The translations under genes and the position numbers were made by a program. A stretch of DNA of 34,005 nucleotides from Bacillota bacterium (GTDB lineage Bacteria; Bacillota; Sulfobacillia; JAJZYS01; JAJZLH01). Shown here one piece after another: positions 16,131 through 24,935 of the stretch. The first letter of the stretch is position 1, and every line of letters starts with the position of its first letter. Below the pieces are notes generated by a model that made no database searches, had not been told where the DNA came from, and saw nothing but the letters and a program-made list of their open reading frames with translations. Location: contig JAJZLH010000060.1 in the NCBI GenBank assembly GCA_021803575.1, positions 1 through 34,005 on the forward strand, given 5' to 3'.

Positions 16131-18503
16131 TCAGAGCTCAACCACCGTCACGCCGCTGCCACCGGCCGCCGGCTCAGCGGTCGCGTAGTGGCGTACCGCT
16201 GGATAGAGGGCCAGGGCTTCGTGAATGGCGCGCCTGAGGCTGCCGCTGCCCTTGCCGTGGACGATGCGCACCCGCTCCAATCCCGCCAGCTGGGCATCGT
16301 CCAGGTACTTGTCGAGCAGGCTCAGCGCCTCATCTACCCTCAGTCCGATCAGGTGCAGCTCCGGTGAGATGTTCTGCGCCTTGGCCAGGCTGATCTGGTT
16401 CCAGCCCGCCCGCTCGGCGGCCCGCTCCCGGCTTCCCGGCTGGAGATCTGCCAGCGGCAGGCGCAGGCGCAGCGCACCCACCTCCACCACCGCCTCCTGC
16501 CGCTCCCGATCGACCTCCACCAGGCGGCCGCTGCGGCCAAGGCGCTCCAGCGCCACCTCAGCTCCAACAGCCAGCTCTGGCCGGTCCGGCTGGGGTGCCG
16601 GCTCAGGGCGGCTAGGGTCCGCCAGCCGCTCGTCCCAGGCCAAAAGCCTCTGCCGCACCTCTTCCAGCGCCTCCACCGCACCCTTTTCCTGCTGCGCTCG
16701 CCGGATCTCACGCAGGGCCTGCGACAGCTCGCGGCGGGCTTCGAGCAAGAGGGCCTGCGCTTCCCGCCGGCTCTGGTCGCGACTCTCCACCGCCCGCCGC
16801 CTGGCTTCTTCGCTGAACTCCCGGGCCCGCTGCTCGTCGCCCCGGGCCTGGTTCAGCCGCGATTCGGTCTCCTGGCGCATTTCCGCCTGCCGGCGGCGCT
16901 CGGCCTCCAGCTCGGCGATCACGTCCTCCATCGCCAGCCGGTCGGTCTGCACCCGGCTGCGGGCCCGCGCCACAATCCGCTCCGCCAGCCCCAGGCGGGA
17001 GGCGATGGCGAAGGCCTGAGAGCGGCCCGGAACACCGATCTGGAGTTCATAGGTCGGCGACAGGGTGGCGAGGTCGAAGGTCACCGAGGCGTTGACCAGT
17101 CCCGGCGTGACCAGCGCCATCGCCTTCAGCTCCGGGTAGTGGGTGGTGGCAAGCCCCAGCACCTGTTGCTCCAGCAACTCCAGGACGACGGAGCCGGCCA
17201 GGGCCGCTCCCTCCTCAGGGTCGGTGCCAGCGCCCAGTTCGTCCAGGAGCACCAGCGACCACGGACGCACCTGGTTCAGGATCAGGATGATGCGCCGCAT
17301 GTGCGAGGAGAAGGTGGACAGACTCTGAGCGATCGACTGATCATCGCCGATGTCAGCCAGCACCCGAGCGAATACCGGCAGCCGGCAGCCTGGTCCCACC
17401 GGCAGCTGGCAGCCTGTCTGATGGAGCAGGGCCAACAGCCCGCAGGTCTTGAGGGCGACCGTCTTGCCGCCGGTGTTCGGTCCGGTGATCATCACCATCC
17501 GGACCTCGGGCGTGAGTTCGACCGAGATCGGCACCACCCGGCCCCTGAGCAGCGGGTGACGGGCGTCTCGCAACACGAAGCAGCCGTCTTCCCCCATCTC
17601 CGCCGGCTCGGCCTGCCAGGCCTCGGCCAGTTCGGCTCTGGCCAGGGCCAGGTCGAGCTGGAGGGCGGCGGCAAAACCGTCGGTCAGGACCAGGTGCTGG
17701 GCCGCCACCTGCACACTGAGGGCAAGGCAGATCCGCTCCACCTCGTCCTGTTCCTGCCGGCGCACCTCCTCCAGGCGGTTGGCCAGCTCCACCGCCCACG
17801 CCGGCTCTACGAACAGCGTGGCGCCGGACTGCGACACGTCGTGGACGATGCCGGGCAGCTGGCTGCGAAACTCCGCTCGCACCGGGATCACCCAGTGGCC
17901 CTGGCGTTGGCTGACCAGGGGCTCCTGCAGCATCTTGGCCGTCTCGCCGCTATGGATCAGCGTCTCCAGACGGCGGCGGATCTCGGCCTCGCCGCGTTGG
18001 ATCTGGGCGCGCAACTGAGCCAGCTTGGCCGATGCCTGGTCGCGCACACCAGCCTCGTCCACGGCAGCCCGGATGGCTGCCTCCAGCTCACCGGCCAGAG
18101 GCAGGCGGCGGCTCAGTTCCGAAAGGGCAATGAGCGCCGGCCTGGTCTGCTCGATCGCCCGCTTGGTCAGCCGCAGGCCGCGCAGCGCTTCGGCCAGGGT
18201 GAACAGCTCCGCCGGGCTCATGGCACCGCCCTGCCGGGCCCGGACAACGGACGGCCGGCAGTCGCTAACACCGCCCAGCAGCACGGCCTCGCTGTGCAGA
18301 AGGCGCCTGCCGTCGGCTGTCTCGGCGCCCAGCTGGCGCACTGTATCGCCCTGGCTGGACGGGCGGAGCTGGCGGGCCATGTCGGCGGCGGCGTGCGTGC
18401 GGCAGCGGCTGGCGATCAGCTCCAGGGCCGCCGGGTACTCAAGCAGCTCCAGCGAGCGCTCGTCCCAAGTTCCTGCCGGGACCTCTTGGCCCTCCTCAGC
18501 CAA
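16131..18503 (-). CDS. mutS2: MutS2 (MutS-related ATPase with Smr domain)
   Basis: 790 residues. N-terminal helical clamp domains, ATPase with Walker A GPNTGGKT (341-348) and Walker B LVLLDE (417-422), long coiled coil rich in Arg/Glu (about 510-620), a KOW-like segment around 645-690 and a C-terminal Smr nuclease domain (LHLIGLRVDEA from 716, HGKGSG at 749-754). MutS2 proteins suppress recombination and, in Bacillus, act on collided ribosomes. TTG 18503 overlaps the gdhA stop by 8 nt; its ribosome binding site is weak, consistent with coupling. In Bacillus mutS2 also lies downstream of pheT, with several genes between. Confidence 0.95.
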   Translation of the reverse strand: MAEEGQEVPAGTWDERSLELLEYPAALELIASRCRTHAAADMARQLRPSSQGDTVRQLGAETADGRRLLHSEAVLLGGVSDCRPSVVRARQGGAMSPAELFTLAEALRGLRLTKRAIEQTRPALIALSELSRRLPLAGELEAAIRAAVDEAGVRDQASAKLAQLRAQIQRGEAEIRRRLETLIHSGETAKMLQEPLVSQRQGHWVIPVRAEFRSQLPGIVHDVSQSGATLFVEPAWAVELANRLEEVRRQEQDEVERICLALSVQVAAQHLVLTDGFAAALQLDLALARAELAEAWQAEPAEMGEDGCFVLRDARHPLLRGRVVPISVELTPEVRMVMITGPNTGGKTVALKTCGLLALLHQTGCQLPVGPGCRLPVFARVLADIGDDQSIAQSLSTFSSHMRRIILILNQVRPWSLVLLDELGAGTDPEEGAALAGSVVLELLEQQVLGLATTHYPELKAMALVTPGLVNASVTFDLATLSPTYELQIGVPGRSQAFAIASRLGLAERIVARARSRVQTDRLAMEDVIAELEAERRRQAEMRQETESRLNQARGDEQRAREFSEEARRRAVESRDQSRREAQALLLEARRELSQALREIRRAQQEKGAVEALEEVRQRLLAWDERLADPSRPEPAPQPDRPELAVGAEVALERLGRSGRLVEVDRERQEAVVEVGALRLRLPLADLQPGSRERAAERAGWNQISLAKAQNISPELHLIGLRVDEALSLLDKYLDDAQLAGLERVRIVHGKGSGSLRRAIHEALALYPAVRHYATAEPAAGGSGVTVVEL

Positions 18504-19854
18504 GATTGCCCGGCGCCTGCGAGTGCGCCGTCTGGAGGGCGGGGTCCACCAGCGGGGTGGCCATCGCCTGCAGCTGGTCAGAAGGGATCTCCATCGCGTT
18601 CTCCCGGCGCACCCAGCCCCGTGCTTCCGCCGCCTCGGCGACGCGGTGCACGGCCACCAGGTAGGCAGCCTCCCGCATCGAGATGTGGTGCGCCTGCTTC
18701 ATCTTGTACACGGTGTCGAAGGCCTTGGTCATCATGGCGCGGAGCTTGCGGTCGACCTCCTGCGGCGGCCAGTAGTAGCCCATCGTGTTCTGCACCCACT
18801 CGAAGTAGGAAACGGTGACGCCGCCGGCGTTGCACAGGATGTCCGGAATGATGAACACGCCGCGCGAGGCCAAGAGTTGGTCGCCCTCCGGCGTGGTCGG
18901 CCCGTTGGCCGCCTCGGCGATGATCTTGGCTCTGACCAGGCGGGCGTTCTCCTCATCGATCTGGTTCTCCAGCGCGGCCGGCACCAGAATGTCGACCTCC
19001 AGGCCGAACAGCCGCCTGGTGTCGATCTCCTGGCTGCCGGGAAACCCTCGGACGGTGTGCATTTTCTCCACGTATTTCAGCAGCCTGGGCACATCCAGGC
19101 CGTCCGGGTCGTAGGCGCCGCCCTTAACGTCCTCCACTGCCAGCACCTTCACGCCGGCCTGGTGCAGGTAGTGGGCGGTGTAGGACCCGACGTTGCCGAA
19201 GCCCTGAATGGCGGCCGTCGCCCCCTTCACCTCCAGGCCGATGCGCTTGGCGGCGGCCAGCACCGTGAACACCACGCCGCGGCCGGTGGCGCCGGTTCGC
19301 CCTTCGCTGCCGCCCAGCACCAAGGGCTTGCCGGTGATGAAACCGGGCAGATGCTGGCCCCGCACCCGGTCGAACTCATCCAGCATCCAGCCCATGATCT
19401 GGGCCGAGGTGTTCACGTCCGGTGCCGGGATGTCCACTTCCGGCCCCATCATCGGGGCCAGGCGCCGGATGTAGCCTCTGGACAGCTCCTCCAGTTCGCG
19501 CTCGCTCATCTGGGCGGGGTCGCAGATGACGCCACCCTTGGCACCGCCGTAGGGCAATCCCATCACCGCCGTCTTGAAGGTCATCCACATCGACAGGCCC
19601 TTGACCTCGTCGATGGTGACATCGGGGTGGAAGCGGATGCCGCCCTTGGTCGGGCCGGTGGCGTCGGTGTGCTGCGCCCGGTAGCCGATGAAGGTCTCGA
19701 GCCGGCCGTCGTCCATCCTGACCGGAACAGCCACCTCAATCATCCGCATCGGATCCTTGAGCAGGTTGTAAACGCTCTGGCCCAGATGCAGATTGTCGAC
19801 GGCTCGCCTGAGCTGACCCTGGACGATGTGAAAGGGATTGGTCTCATCCGCCAC
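18496..19854 (-). CDS. gdhA: Glutamate dehydrogenase
   Basis: Reversible oxidative deamination of glutamate to 2-oxoglutarate and ammonia. 452 residues. GPTKGGIRFHP (67-77), catalytic Lys106 (GGAKGG), Asp146 (DIPAPDVNT) and the Rossmann GFGNVG (218-223) are intact. Nucleotide specificity cannot be called. About 35 residues follow the point where many homologues end (near ARGW), an unconserved tail. GTG 19854 with GCGGGGGGAA upstream. It lies 39 bp after pheT, an unusual place, and two genes upstream of the aminotransferase and hpa genes, so it could regenerate 2-oxoglutarate for transamination. Confidence 0.93.
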   Translation of the reverse strand: MADETNPFHIVQGQLRRAVDNLHLGQSVYNLLKDPMRMIEVAVPVRMDDGRLETFIGYRAQHTDATGPTKGGIRFHPDVTIDEVKGLSMWMTFKTAVMGLPYGGAKGGVICDPAQMSERELEELSRGYIRRLAPMMGPEVDIPAPDVNTSAQIMGWMLDEFDRVRGQHLPGFITGKPLVLGGSEGRTGATGRGVVFTVLAAAKRIGLEVKGATAAIQGFGNVGSYTAHYLHQAGVKVLAVEDVKGGAYDPDGLDVPRLLKYVEKMHTVRGFPGSQEIDTRRLFGLEVDILVPAALENQIDEENARLVRAKIIAEAANGPTTPEGDQLLASRGVFIIPDILCNAGGVTVSYFEWVQNTMGYYWPPQEVDRKLRAMMTKAFDTVYKMKQAHHISMREAAYLVAVHRVAEAAEARGWVRRENAMEIPSDQLQAMATPLVDPALQTAHSQAPGNLG

Positions 19855-19893
19855 CTGGGTTCCCCCCGCTCGTATCGGCTGCCTTGGACTTCT

Positions 19894-22230
19894 TCACCCT
19901 CTGCGCAGATCCCCCCCGAACCGGGCCAGCGCCTGGCTGACCCGGCTGAGGCACTCGTCCACCTCAGTTTCGGTCAGGGTTCGCTCCGGATCCGAGAAGG
20001 TGAGGCGAAGGGCCAGGCTCTTGTGGCCGGCTTCGACCTGCGGGCCCCGGTACAGGTCGAACAGCGCCACATCGCCAAGTTGCCGGCCGGCGGCGGCTAC
20101 GACCGCCGCCTCCAGCTCGGCGAAGGCCACCGTCTCCGGCACCACCACCGCCAGGTCCCGCTGTACCGTGGGCTGGCGGGACGGGAGGCGGACCTTCGGC
20201 ACCTGGCTCTGGCCGATCAGCGGCGCCAGCGCCAGCTCCCACAGCACCACGGCCTGCTTCAGCCGCTCTGGCAAGAGCGCTGGGTGGGCCTCCCCCAGCC
20301 AGCCGATCTCCTGGCTGCCCAGGCGCACCGTGAACTGGCGGTGGGGGTGGAGGAAGCTGTGCGAGCTCCCAGGTTCGAGCGTGAGCGGCAGGTGCAGGCG
20401 GTCGGCCAGGGCGCCGAGCACGCCCTTGCCGCTGAACAGGTCGATCGGGCGGCGGATGCCGGTCCAGCTTCTCGGCCAGCCGCCGGTGAGCAACGCGGCC
20501 AGGTGATCCTCCTCCCGTACAGCGTCTTCGGCGGGGAAGAAGACGCGGCCCACTTCGAACAGTCGCAGGTCCTCATGGCGGAAGGCGAGGTTCACGGTGA
20601 GCGCCTTCAGGAGGCTGGCCGAGAGCGCCGGCCGGAGCCAGGCCTCCTCCACCGACAAGGGATTGCCCAGCGCCGCCGCCGGGCCGAAGGGTGTCACTTC
20701 CCTCTCGGCCAGGAGCGAGTTGCCCCAGTGCTCGCTGAGGCCCATGCCCAATAGCCAGTGGCGGACTTCCCGCACCAGCTCCCAGTCGGCTCCTGCGGCG
20801 CCGACCTGGCCGCTGGGCAAGGGGGTCTCCGGAATCTGGTCGTAGCCGATCAGCCGGCCGACCTCCTCGGCCACGTCGGCCTCTGTGGCCACGTCACGGC
20901 GGCGATCCGGCACCTCGACCACCAGCGCCGCGCTGTGGGCGGTGGCGGCGAGCCCCAGCCGGCTCAGGCAATGGGCCATCTGGGCCTCGCCGATCGGGTA
21001 TCCCAAAAGCTGGGCGACCCGCTCCGGCCTCACCGTCAGGCGGCGAGGCGGCGCTGGCGGTGCCTCCCGTCGCGACACCATCTCGGCGGGACCGGCCCCG
21101 GCCGCCGCCAGGATGGCCAGGGCATCGGCCAGGGCGGCACTGCTGCGCTCGCGGTCCACACCGCGCTGGAAGCGCAGCGCGGCGTCTGTGGGCAGACCAA
21201 GGCGCCGGAAACTTCGCCGGATGCGGGCCGGATCGAAGGCCGCAGCCTCGATCAGCACATGGCTGGAGCTCTCGCTGATCGCCCCGCGCAGTCCGCCCAG
21301 GATGCCGGCGACGTTCAGCACGCCCAGGTCATCGGCGATCACAATGTCGTCCGGTCCGAGCTGGCGGGAGATGCCGTCCAGGGTGACCACCGTCTCGCCG
21401 GCGGCTGCCAGCCGGACCCGGACCTCCCCCTTGATCTGATCGAGGTCGAAGGCGTGCAGCGGCTGGCCCCAGGCCAGGGCGATGTAGTTGGTGATGTCCA
21501 CGTAGAGATTGTGCGTGCGCAGCCCGGAGTCCCACAGGCGGCGCTTCAGCCAGAGCGGTGAGGCGGGTCCGGGCGGACCGGTCAGCTGGGCCAAGAGGTA
21601 GGTCGGTGCGATCTGGGCGGGCTCGACCCGCCCCGGCAACTCACGCTGCCCCTCCGGCAGCTCCTTGAGCGGCAGGCGCACCCGGCGCCCCAGGCCCGCC
21701 GCCAGCTCCTCGGCGAGACCGATCACATGCTGGCAGAAGACGGCCAGATTCGGTGTGAGGTCGATGTCGAACACGGTCTCCGGCAGTCCCAGCACCGCCG
21801 CCAGCGGCTGGCCGCCAGCACCGTCCGGCAGTTCGAGCAGCCGGTCCGCCTCCTCGCCCACCCCCAGCTCCTGGGCGGAGAGCAACATCCCAGCCGAGAC
21901 CTGGCCGGCAAAGACGGCTTCTTCGATCAGCCGGCCGCCGGGCAGAACGCTGCCCGGCGGTGCCCACGGGTAGCAGCTCCCCGCCCTGATGTTTGGCGCC
22001 CCGCTCACCACCTCCACCGTCTCGTTGCCGGTGGATACTACTGCCGCCTGCAGGTGGGCGCTCAGCCGGCGGGTGGTCACCACCTCTACCGCCAAAAGCG
22101 CCTCCAGCCCAGCACCGATCAGCTCCTGGTGCTCGACCAGGAGGCCCTGCCTGCTCAGGATCTGGGCCGCCTCGACCGCAGGCGGGGCCTCGGCCAGGTA
22201 GGAGGCGATCCAGCTGTATGGCACGCGCAT
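19894..22230 (-). CDS. pheT: Phenylalanyl-tRNA synthetase beta subunit
   Basis: 778 residues, forms the alpha2-beta2 PheRS with PheS. N-terminal tRNA-binding-like domain (about residues 40-150), B3/B4 editing region, B5 (DNA-binding-like) with RRSFRRLGLPTDAALRFQRGVD, and a C-terminal anticodon-binding FDX-ACB domain (VPKVRLPSRQPTVQRDLAVVVP onward, ending SQALARFGGDLR). ATG 22230, 11 bp after the pheS stop, with AGGGGG upstream. Co-transcribed with pheS and under the same T-box. Confidence 0.95.
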   Translation of the reverse strand: MRVPYSWIASYLAEAPPAVEAAQILSRQGLLVEHQELIGAGLEALLAVEVVTTRRLSAHLQAAVVSTGNETVEVVSGAPNIRAGSCYPWAPPGSVLPGGRLIEEAVFAGQVSAGMLLSAQELGVGEEADRLLELPDGAGGQPLAAVLGLPETVFDIDLTPNLAVFCQHVIGLAEELAAGLGRRVRLPLKELPEGQRELPGRVEPAQIAPTYLLAQLTGPPGPASPLWLKRRLWDSGLRTHNLYVDITNYIALAWGQPLHAFDLDQIKGEVRVRLAAAGETVVTLDGISRQLGPDDIVIADDLGVLNVAGILGGLRGAISESSSHVLIEAAAFDPARIRRSFRRLGLPTDAALRFQRGVDRERSSAALADALAILAAAGAGPAEMVSRREAPPAPPRRLTVRPERVAQLLGYPIGEAQMAHCLSRLGLAATAHSAALVVEVPDRRRDVATEADVAEEVGRLIGYDQIPETPLPSGQVGAAGADWELVREVRHWLLGMGLSEHWGNSLLAEREVTPFGPAAALGNPLSVEEAWLRPALSASLLKALTVNLAFRHEDLRLFEVGRVFFPAEDAVREEDHLAALLTGGWPRSWTGIRRPIDLFSGKGVLGALADRLHLPLTLEPGSSHSFLHPHRQFTVRLGSQEIGWLGEAHPALLPERLKQAVVLWELALAPLIGQSQVPKVRLPSRQPTVQRDLAVVVPETVAFAELEAAVVAAAGRQLGDVALFDLYRGPQVEAGHKSLALRLTFSDPERTLTETEVDECLSRVSQALARFGGDLRRG

Positions 22231-22241
22231 CTTTTCGCCCC

Positions 22242-23252
22242 CTAGAACTGCTCGAGGAACTGCAGGTCACCCTGCAAGAGGATGCGGACGTCTGGAATCT
22301 GGTAGTAGAGCATGGTCAGCCGCTCGATGCCGAGGCCGAAGGCGAATCCGGTCACCGCCTCGGGGTCGTAGCCGCCGGCCAAGAGCACGTTGGGGTGGAC
22401 CAGTCCGGCCCCCAGCACCTCCAGCCAGCCCGTCTCGCTGCACAAGACGCAACCCTTCTGGCCACAGAACAGGCATCCGACATCGAGCTCGGCCGATGGC
22501 TCCGTGAACGGGAAGTAGCTGGGCCGGAATCTAATCGCCACCTTGGATCCGAACAGCTCTCTCACAAAGGTGGCCAGGGTCGCCTTCAGGTGCGCCATCG
22601 ACACGCCGTGGTCGACGACCAGGCCCTCGATCTGGTGAAAGGCGCTGGCGTGGGTGGCGTCGTCGTCGCGGCGGTAGACCCGCCCCGGTGCGATGATGCG
22701 GAGGGGACCGGGTGCGCTGGCCCGCATGGCCCGAATCTGCACCGGTGAGGTGTGGGTGCGCAAGAGCCAGCCGCCGGAGGCGAGCGTGAAGGAGTCCTGC
22801 ATGTCACGCGCCGGGTGGTCCTTCGGGAAGTTCAGGGCTTCGAAGTTGTGCCAGTCGTCCTCAACCTCTGGGCCGAGCGCCACCTGAAACCCCATCGCCA
22901 CAAAGATCGAGACCAGCCGCTCCTGAATCATGGCCAAGGGATGGGGGTGTCCGAGCGCGATCGGCTCGCCGGGCAAGGTGAGGTCCACTCGCTCTTCCGC
23001 CAGGCGCTGAACAAGAGCACTCTCGGCCAGCGTCTGGCGGCGGCTCATCAGCCTTTCCTCGATCGCTGCCTTGGTCCGGTTGAGCATCTGCCCACTCTCT
23101 CGCCGCGCCTCCGGTGGCAGCTGGGAAAGGGCCCTCAGGGCCTCGGTCAGCTTGCCGCGCCGGCCCAGCACCTCCACCCGGAGCGCCTCCAGCTCCGTCA
23201 GGTCAGCCTGGTCGATCGCCTCGAGGTATGCCTGCCAGTCCTGGTCCGCCAC
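22242..23252 (-). CDS. pheS: Phenylalanyl-tRNA synthetase alpha subunit
   Basis: Catalytic class II subunit. 336 residues from GTG 23252, with GAGGAGGG 7 nt upstream. An in-frame opening to 23330 is rejected because it runs through the T-box terminator. N-terminal coiled coil (about 1-80), motif 2 around RIIAPGRVYRRDDDATHASAFHQ, motif 3 GFAFGLGIERLTML. The four-cysteine insert CLFCGQKGCVLC is typical of Gram-positive PheS. First gene of pheS-pheT. Confidence 0.96.
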   Translation of the reverse strand: MADQDWQAYLEAIDQADLTELEALRVEVLGRRGKLTEALRALSQLPPEARRESGQMLNRTKAAIEERLMSRRQTLAESALVQRLAEERVDLTLPGEPIALGHPHPLAMIQERLVSIFVAMGFQVALGPEVEDDWHNFEALNFPKDHPARDMQDSFTLASGGWLLRTHTSPVQIRAMRASAPGPLRIIAPGRVYRRDDDATHASAFHQIEGLVVDHGVSMAHLKATLATFVRELFGSKVAIRFRPSYFPFTEPSAELDVGCLFCGQKGCVLCSETGWLEVLGAGLVHPNVLLAGGYDPEAVTGFAFGLGIERLTMLYYQIPDVRILLQGDLQFLEQF

Positions 23253-23281
23253 GCCTGGACCCTCCTCGTCTGGCTCTTCCC

Positions 23282-23524
23282 CGAAAAACAAAAACCGCCC
23301 CTCTTGGGGCGGTTGGATCCGCGGTGCCACCCAAGTTGCTGCCGGTGGGCAGCCACTTCGTCGGTTAACGCACGTGCGCGCCGCCCTACTGGAGAGTCCG
23401 TTCAGGCGGCGACTCAGGAGTGAATGGCGGCGGCTTCCGACCGGTGCTCGCAGTCCCTGGCACCGACTCCCTGGACAGTCGCTGGTGCCGCCCTATCTCC
23501 GTCATCGCGTTGGCCTATGCGATT
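23282..23524 (-). ncRNA. T-box riboswitch, phenylalanine-specific, pheST leader
   Basis: Minus-strand leader before pheS. The T-box core GGGTGGCACCGCGG is at 23319-23332, just 5' of a terminator. The Stem I start (ATGACGGAGATAG at about 23494-23506) and a later CGTTAAC element are present. The proposed specifier is TTC (23422-23424), a Phe codon, followed by A and CTCCTGAGT; the same layout is seen in the thrS leader with ACC. Uncharged tRNA-Phe would stabilise the antiterminator and allow pheST transcription. Confidence 0.9.
23283..23314 (-). terminator. T-box terminator before pheS
   Basis: Perfect 9-bp stem AACCGCCCC / GGGGCGGTT (23293-23301 with 23306-23314), 4-nt loop, followed on the minus strand by TTTGTTTTT. 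Competes with the T-box antiterminator. Confidence 0.9.
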
Positions 23525-23530
23525 TGGCCG

Positions 23531-23559
23531 AGTTTATCACCCCAAGCCTGGGAGAACAA
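23531..23559 (-). promoter_or_regulatory. pheST promoter
   Basis: Minus-strand TTGTTC (23554-23559) and TAAACT (23531-23536) with a 17-bp spacer, placed just upstream of the T-box Stem I. The -35 is weak (3 of 6). Confidence 0.5.
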
Positions 23560-23597
23560 GCGGCCCTGTGCTGGGGTTGCCCGCTCCGGCGCCGGAT

Positions 23598-24347
23598 TCA
23601 TGCGGGCAGCCTGGGGCCCATGGCCGAGCTGATCCGAGACAGGAGTAGCGCCGCCGCCACCGCCACATTCAGCGACTCGACAGCCCGGCCCAACGGGATG
23701 GTGACCGGCCGGCCGCGGGCCAGGGCGCCATGCCCTTCGTTTCCGACCACAAGCAGCCAGCGGCCGCTCCACTCACACGCCTCCGGCACCTCGCCGCCGT
23801 GGGCGCTGGCGGTGGCCAGACTGAATCCGTGCCCGCTTGCCTCCTGCCAGTCCTGGATCTCCAGCACCGGCAGGAGGAAACTGGTCGCCGCCGCTGCCCG
23901 CAGCGACTTCGCCGACCAGGGCCGGGCGGACCCCGGCCCTACCACCACGCCGTCCGCACCCAGGGCAGCGGCCACCCGGATCAGGGCGCCGAGGTTGCCG
24001 GGGTCCTGCACACCGTCGATGCCGAGCAGGAGTCGGTCTTTGGCCAGGGACTGCCAGCTTGACCGCGGCCGGCGGAAGACGCCGCTGGCACCGGGCAAGC
24101 TGCGGCTGCCAACCAGACGGGCGTACAGGGCCGCCGGCGCCTCCCACAGCGGCCATGGTCCACTGCGCAGCAGCGGCGGCAGGAGACCCACCCGCCCCTC
24201 GCTGACAACCACCTGCTCCGGGGTGAAGCCGCGGCCGATCAGATCCGCCAGGCGGCGCTCTCCCTCCACCAGCACCAGATCGGCGCGGCCGTCCGCCAGT
24301 GCTGCCAGCTCAGCAGCGCGCTGGCCGTGGGGGCCGAGCCGGCTCAC
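23598..24347 (-). CDS. SpoU/TrmH-family RNA 2'-O-methyltransferase
   Basis: 249 residues. N-terminal substrate-binding domain (about 1-95) and SPOUT domain with its three motifs: DPGNLGALIRVAAALGADGV, VVGNEGHG and IPLGRAVESLNVAVAAALLL (the last two build the SAM-binding knot). Methylates a ribose in rRNA or tRNA; target not determinable. GTG 24347 overlaps the rplT stop as GTGA. In Bacillus the related ysgA also lies between the rplT operon and pheS, supporting equivalence. A perfect 12-bp palindrome (23585-23596) follows its stop. Confidence 0.92.
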   Translation of the reverse strand: MSRLGPHGQRAAELAALADGRADLVLVEGERRLADLIGRGFTPEQVVVSEGRVGLLPPLLRSGPWPLWEAPAALYARLVGSRSLPGASGVFRRPRSSWQSLAKDRLLLGIDGVQDPGNLGALIRVAAALGADGVVVGPGSARPWSAKSLRAAAATSFLLPVLEIQDWQEASGHGFSLATASAHGGEVPEACEWSGRWLLVVGNEGHGALARGRPVTIPLGRAVESLNVAVAAALLLSRISSAMGPRLPA

Positions 24348-24706
24348 TCCTCGGTCAGACCCTGCTTGGCCTGGGCAACCAGTTGCGAGAAGGTGGCGGC
24401 GTCCACCACCGCCAACTCAGCCAGGACCTTGCGGTTGACGGCGACGCCAGACCGCTTCAGGCCGGAGATGAAGCGGCTGTAAGTCAGCCCTTCCTGGCGG
24501 GTGGCGGCGTTGATGCGGGCGATCCACAGCCGGCGGAACTCACCCTTGCGCTGGCGGCGGTGGCGGTAGCTGTGCCATAGCGCATGCAGCATAGCCTCGT
24601 TGGCCGGCCGGTAGAGCTTGGAGCGTGACCCCCACATGCCGCGGGCAAGCCGGAGAATCTTCTTGTGGCGGCGGCGCCGGGTCACGCCGCGCTTCACTCT
24701 AGCCAT
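24344..24706 (-). CDS. rplT: 50S ribosomal protein L20
   Basis: 120 residues, full length. MARVKRGVTRRRRHKKILRL is the basic N-terminal extension that threads into 23S rRNA; the globular C-terminal domain (about 60-120) contains RINAATRQEGLTYSRFI. ATG 24706 with GGAGGAGGGG 5 nt upstream. In Bacillus and E. coli L20 also represses the infC-rpmI-rplT operon by binding the leader or mRNA; the infC leader here has a terminator that could be such a control point. Third gene of the operon. Confidence 0.97.
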   Translation of the reverse strand: MARVKRGVTRRRRHKKILRLARGMWGSRSKLYRPANEAMLHALWHSYRHRRQRKGEFRRLWIARINAATRQEGLTYSRFISGLKRSGVAVNRKVLAELAVVDAATFSQLVAQAKQGLTEE

Positions 24707-24727
24707 ATGGTCCCCTCCTCCGGGCGA

Positions 24728-24925
24728 TCAGGCGCCGGGCAGCAGTCTCTTCAGTCGCTTGGTGTCAGACGGGCTGAGCACGGCGCTCTGGCGCAGATCC
24801 TGGCGGCTGGCTGCACCCTTCCTGGTCAGCTTGTGGCTGCGGCTGGAATGGGCACCGATGCCCTTGCCGTTGCGGGTCAGGCGAAAGCGCTTGGCGGCGC
24901 CGCGGTGCGTCTTGACTTTCGGCAT
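24728..24925 (-). CDS. rpmI: 50S ribosomal protein L35
   Basis: 65 residues from ATG 24925 (MPKVKTHRGAAKRFRLTRNG), the standard L35 start, with AGGAGT upstream. An in-frame opening to 24958 overlaps infC and is rejected. Highly basic, with the SRSHKLTRKGAASRQDLR stretch of the family. Between infC and rplT in the usual order. Confidence 0.96.
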   Translation of the reverse strand: MPKVKTHRGAAKRFRLTRNGKGIGAHSSRSHKLTRKGAASRQDLRQSAVLSPSDTKRLKRLLPGA

Positions 24926-24935
24926 GCTTCCACTC

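Noticed and set aside
17139-18818. A 559-codon plus-strand frame opposite mutS2/gdhA
   Set aside because: Antisense to well-conserved genes, Gln/Gly/His-rich, no domain.
18025-20754. A 909-codon open frame on the plus strand
   Set aside because: It spans parts of mutS2, gdhA and pheT on the other strand; composition is that of a shadow frame.
23253-23330. N-terminal extension of pheS
   Set aside because: The frame is open but passes through the T-box terminator; GTG 23252 has an excellent ribosome binding site.
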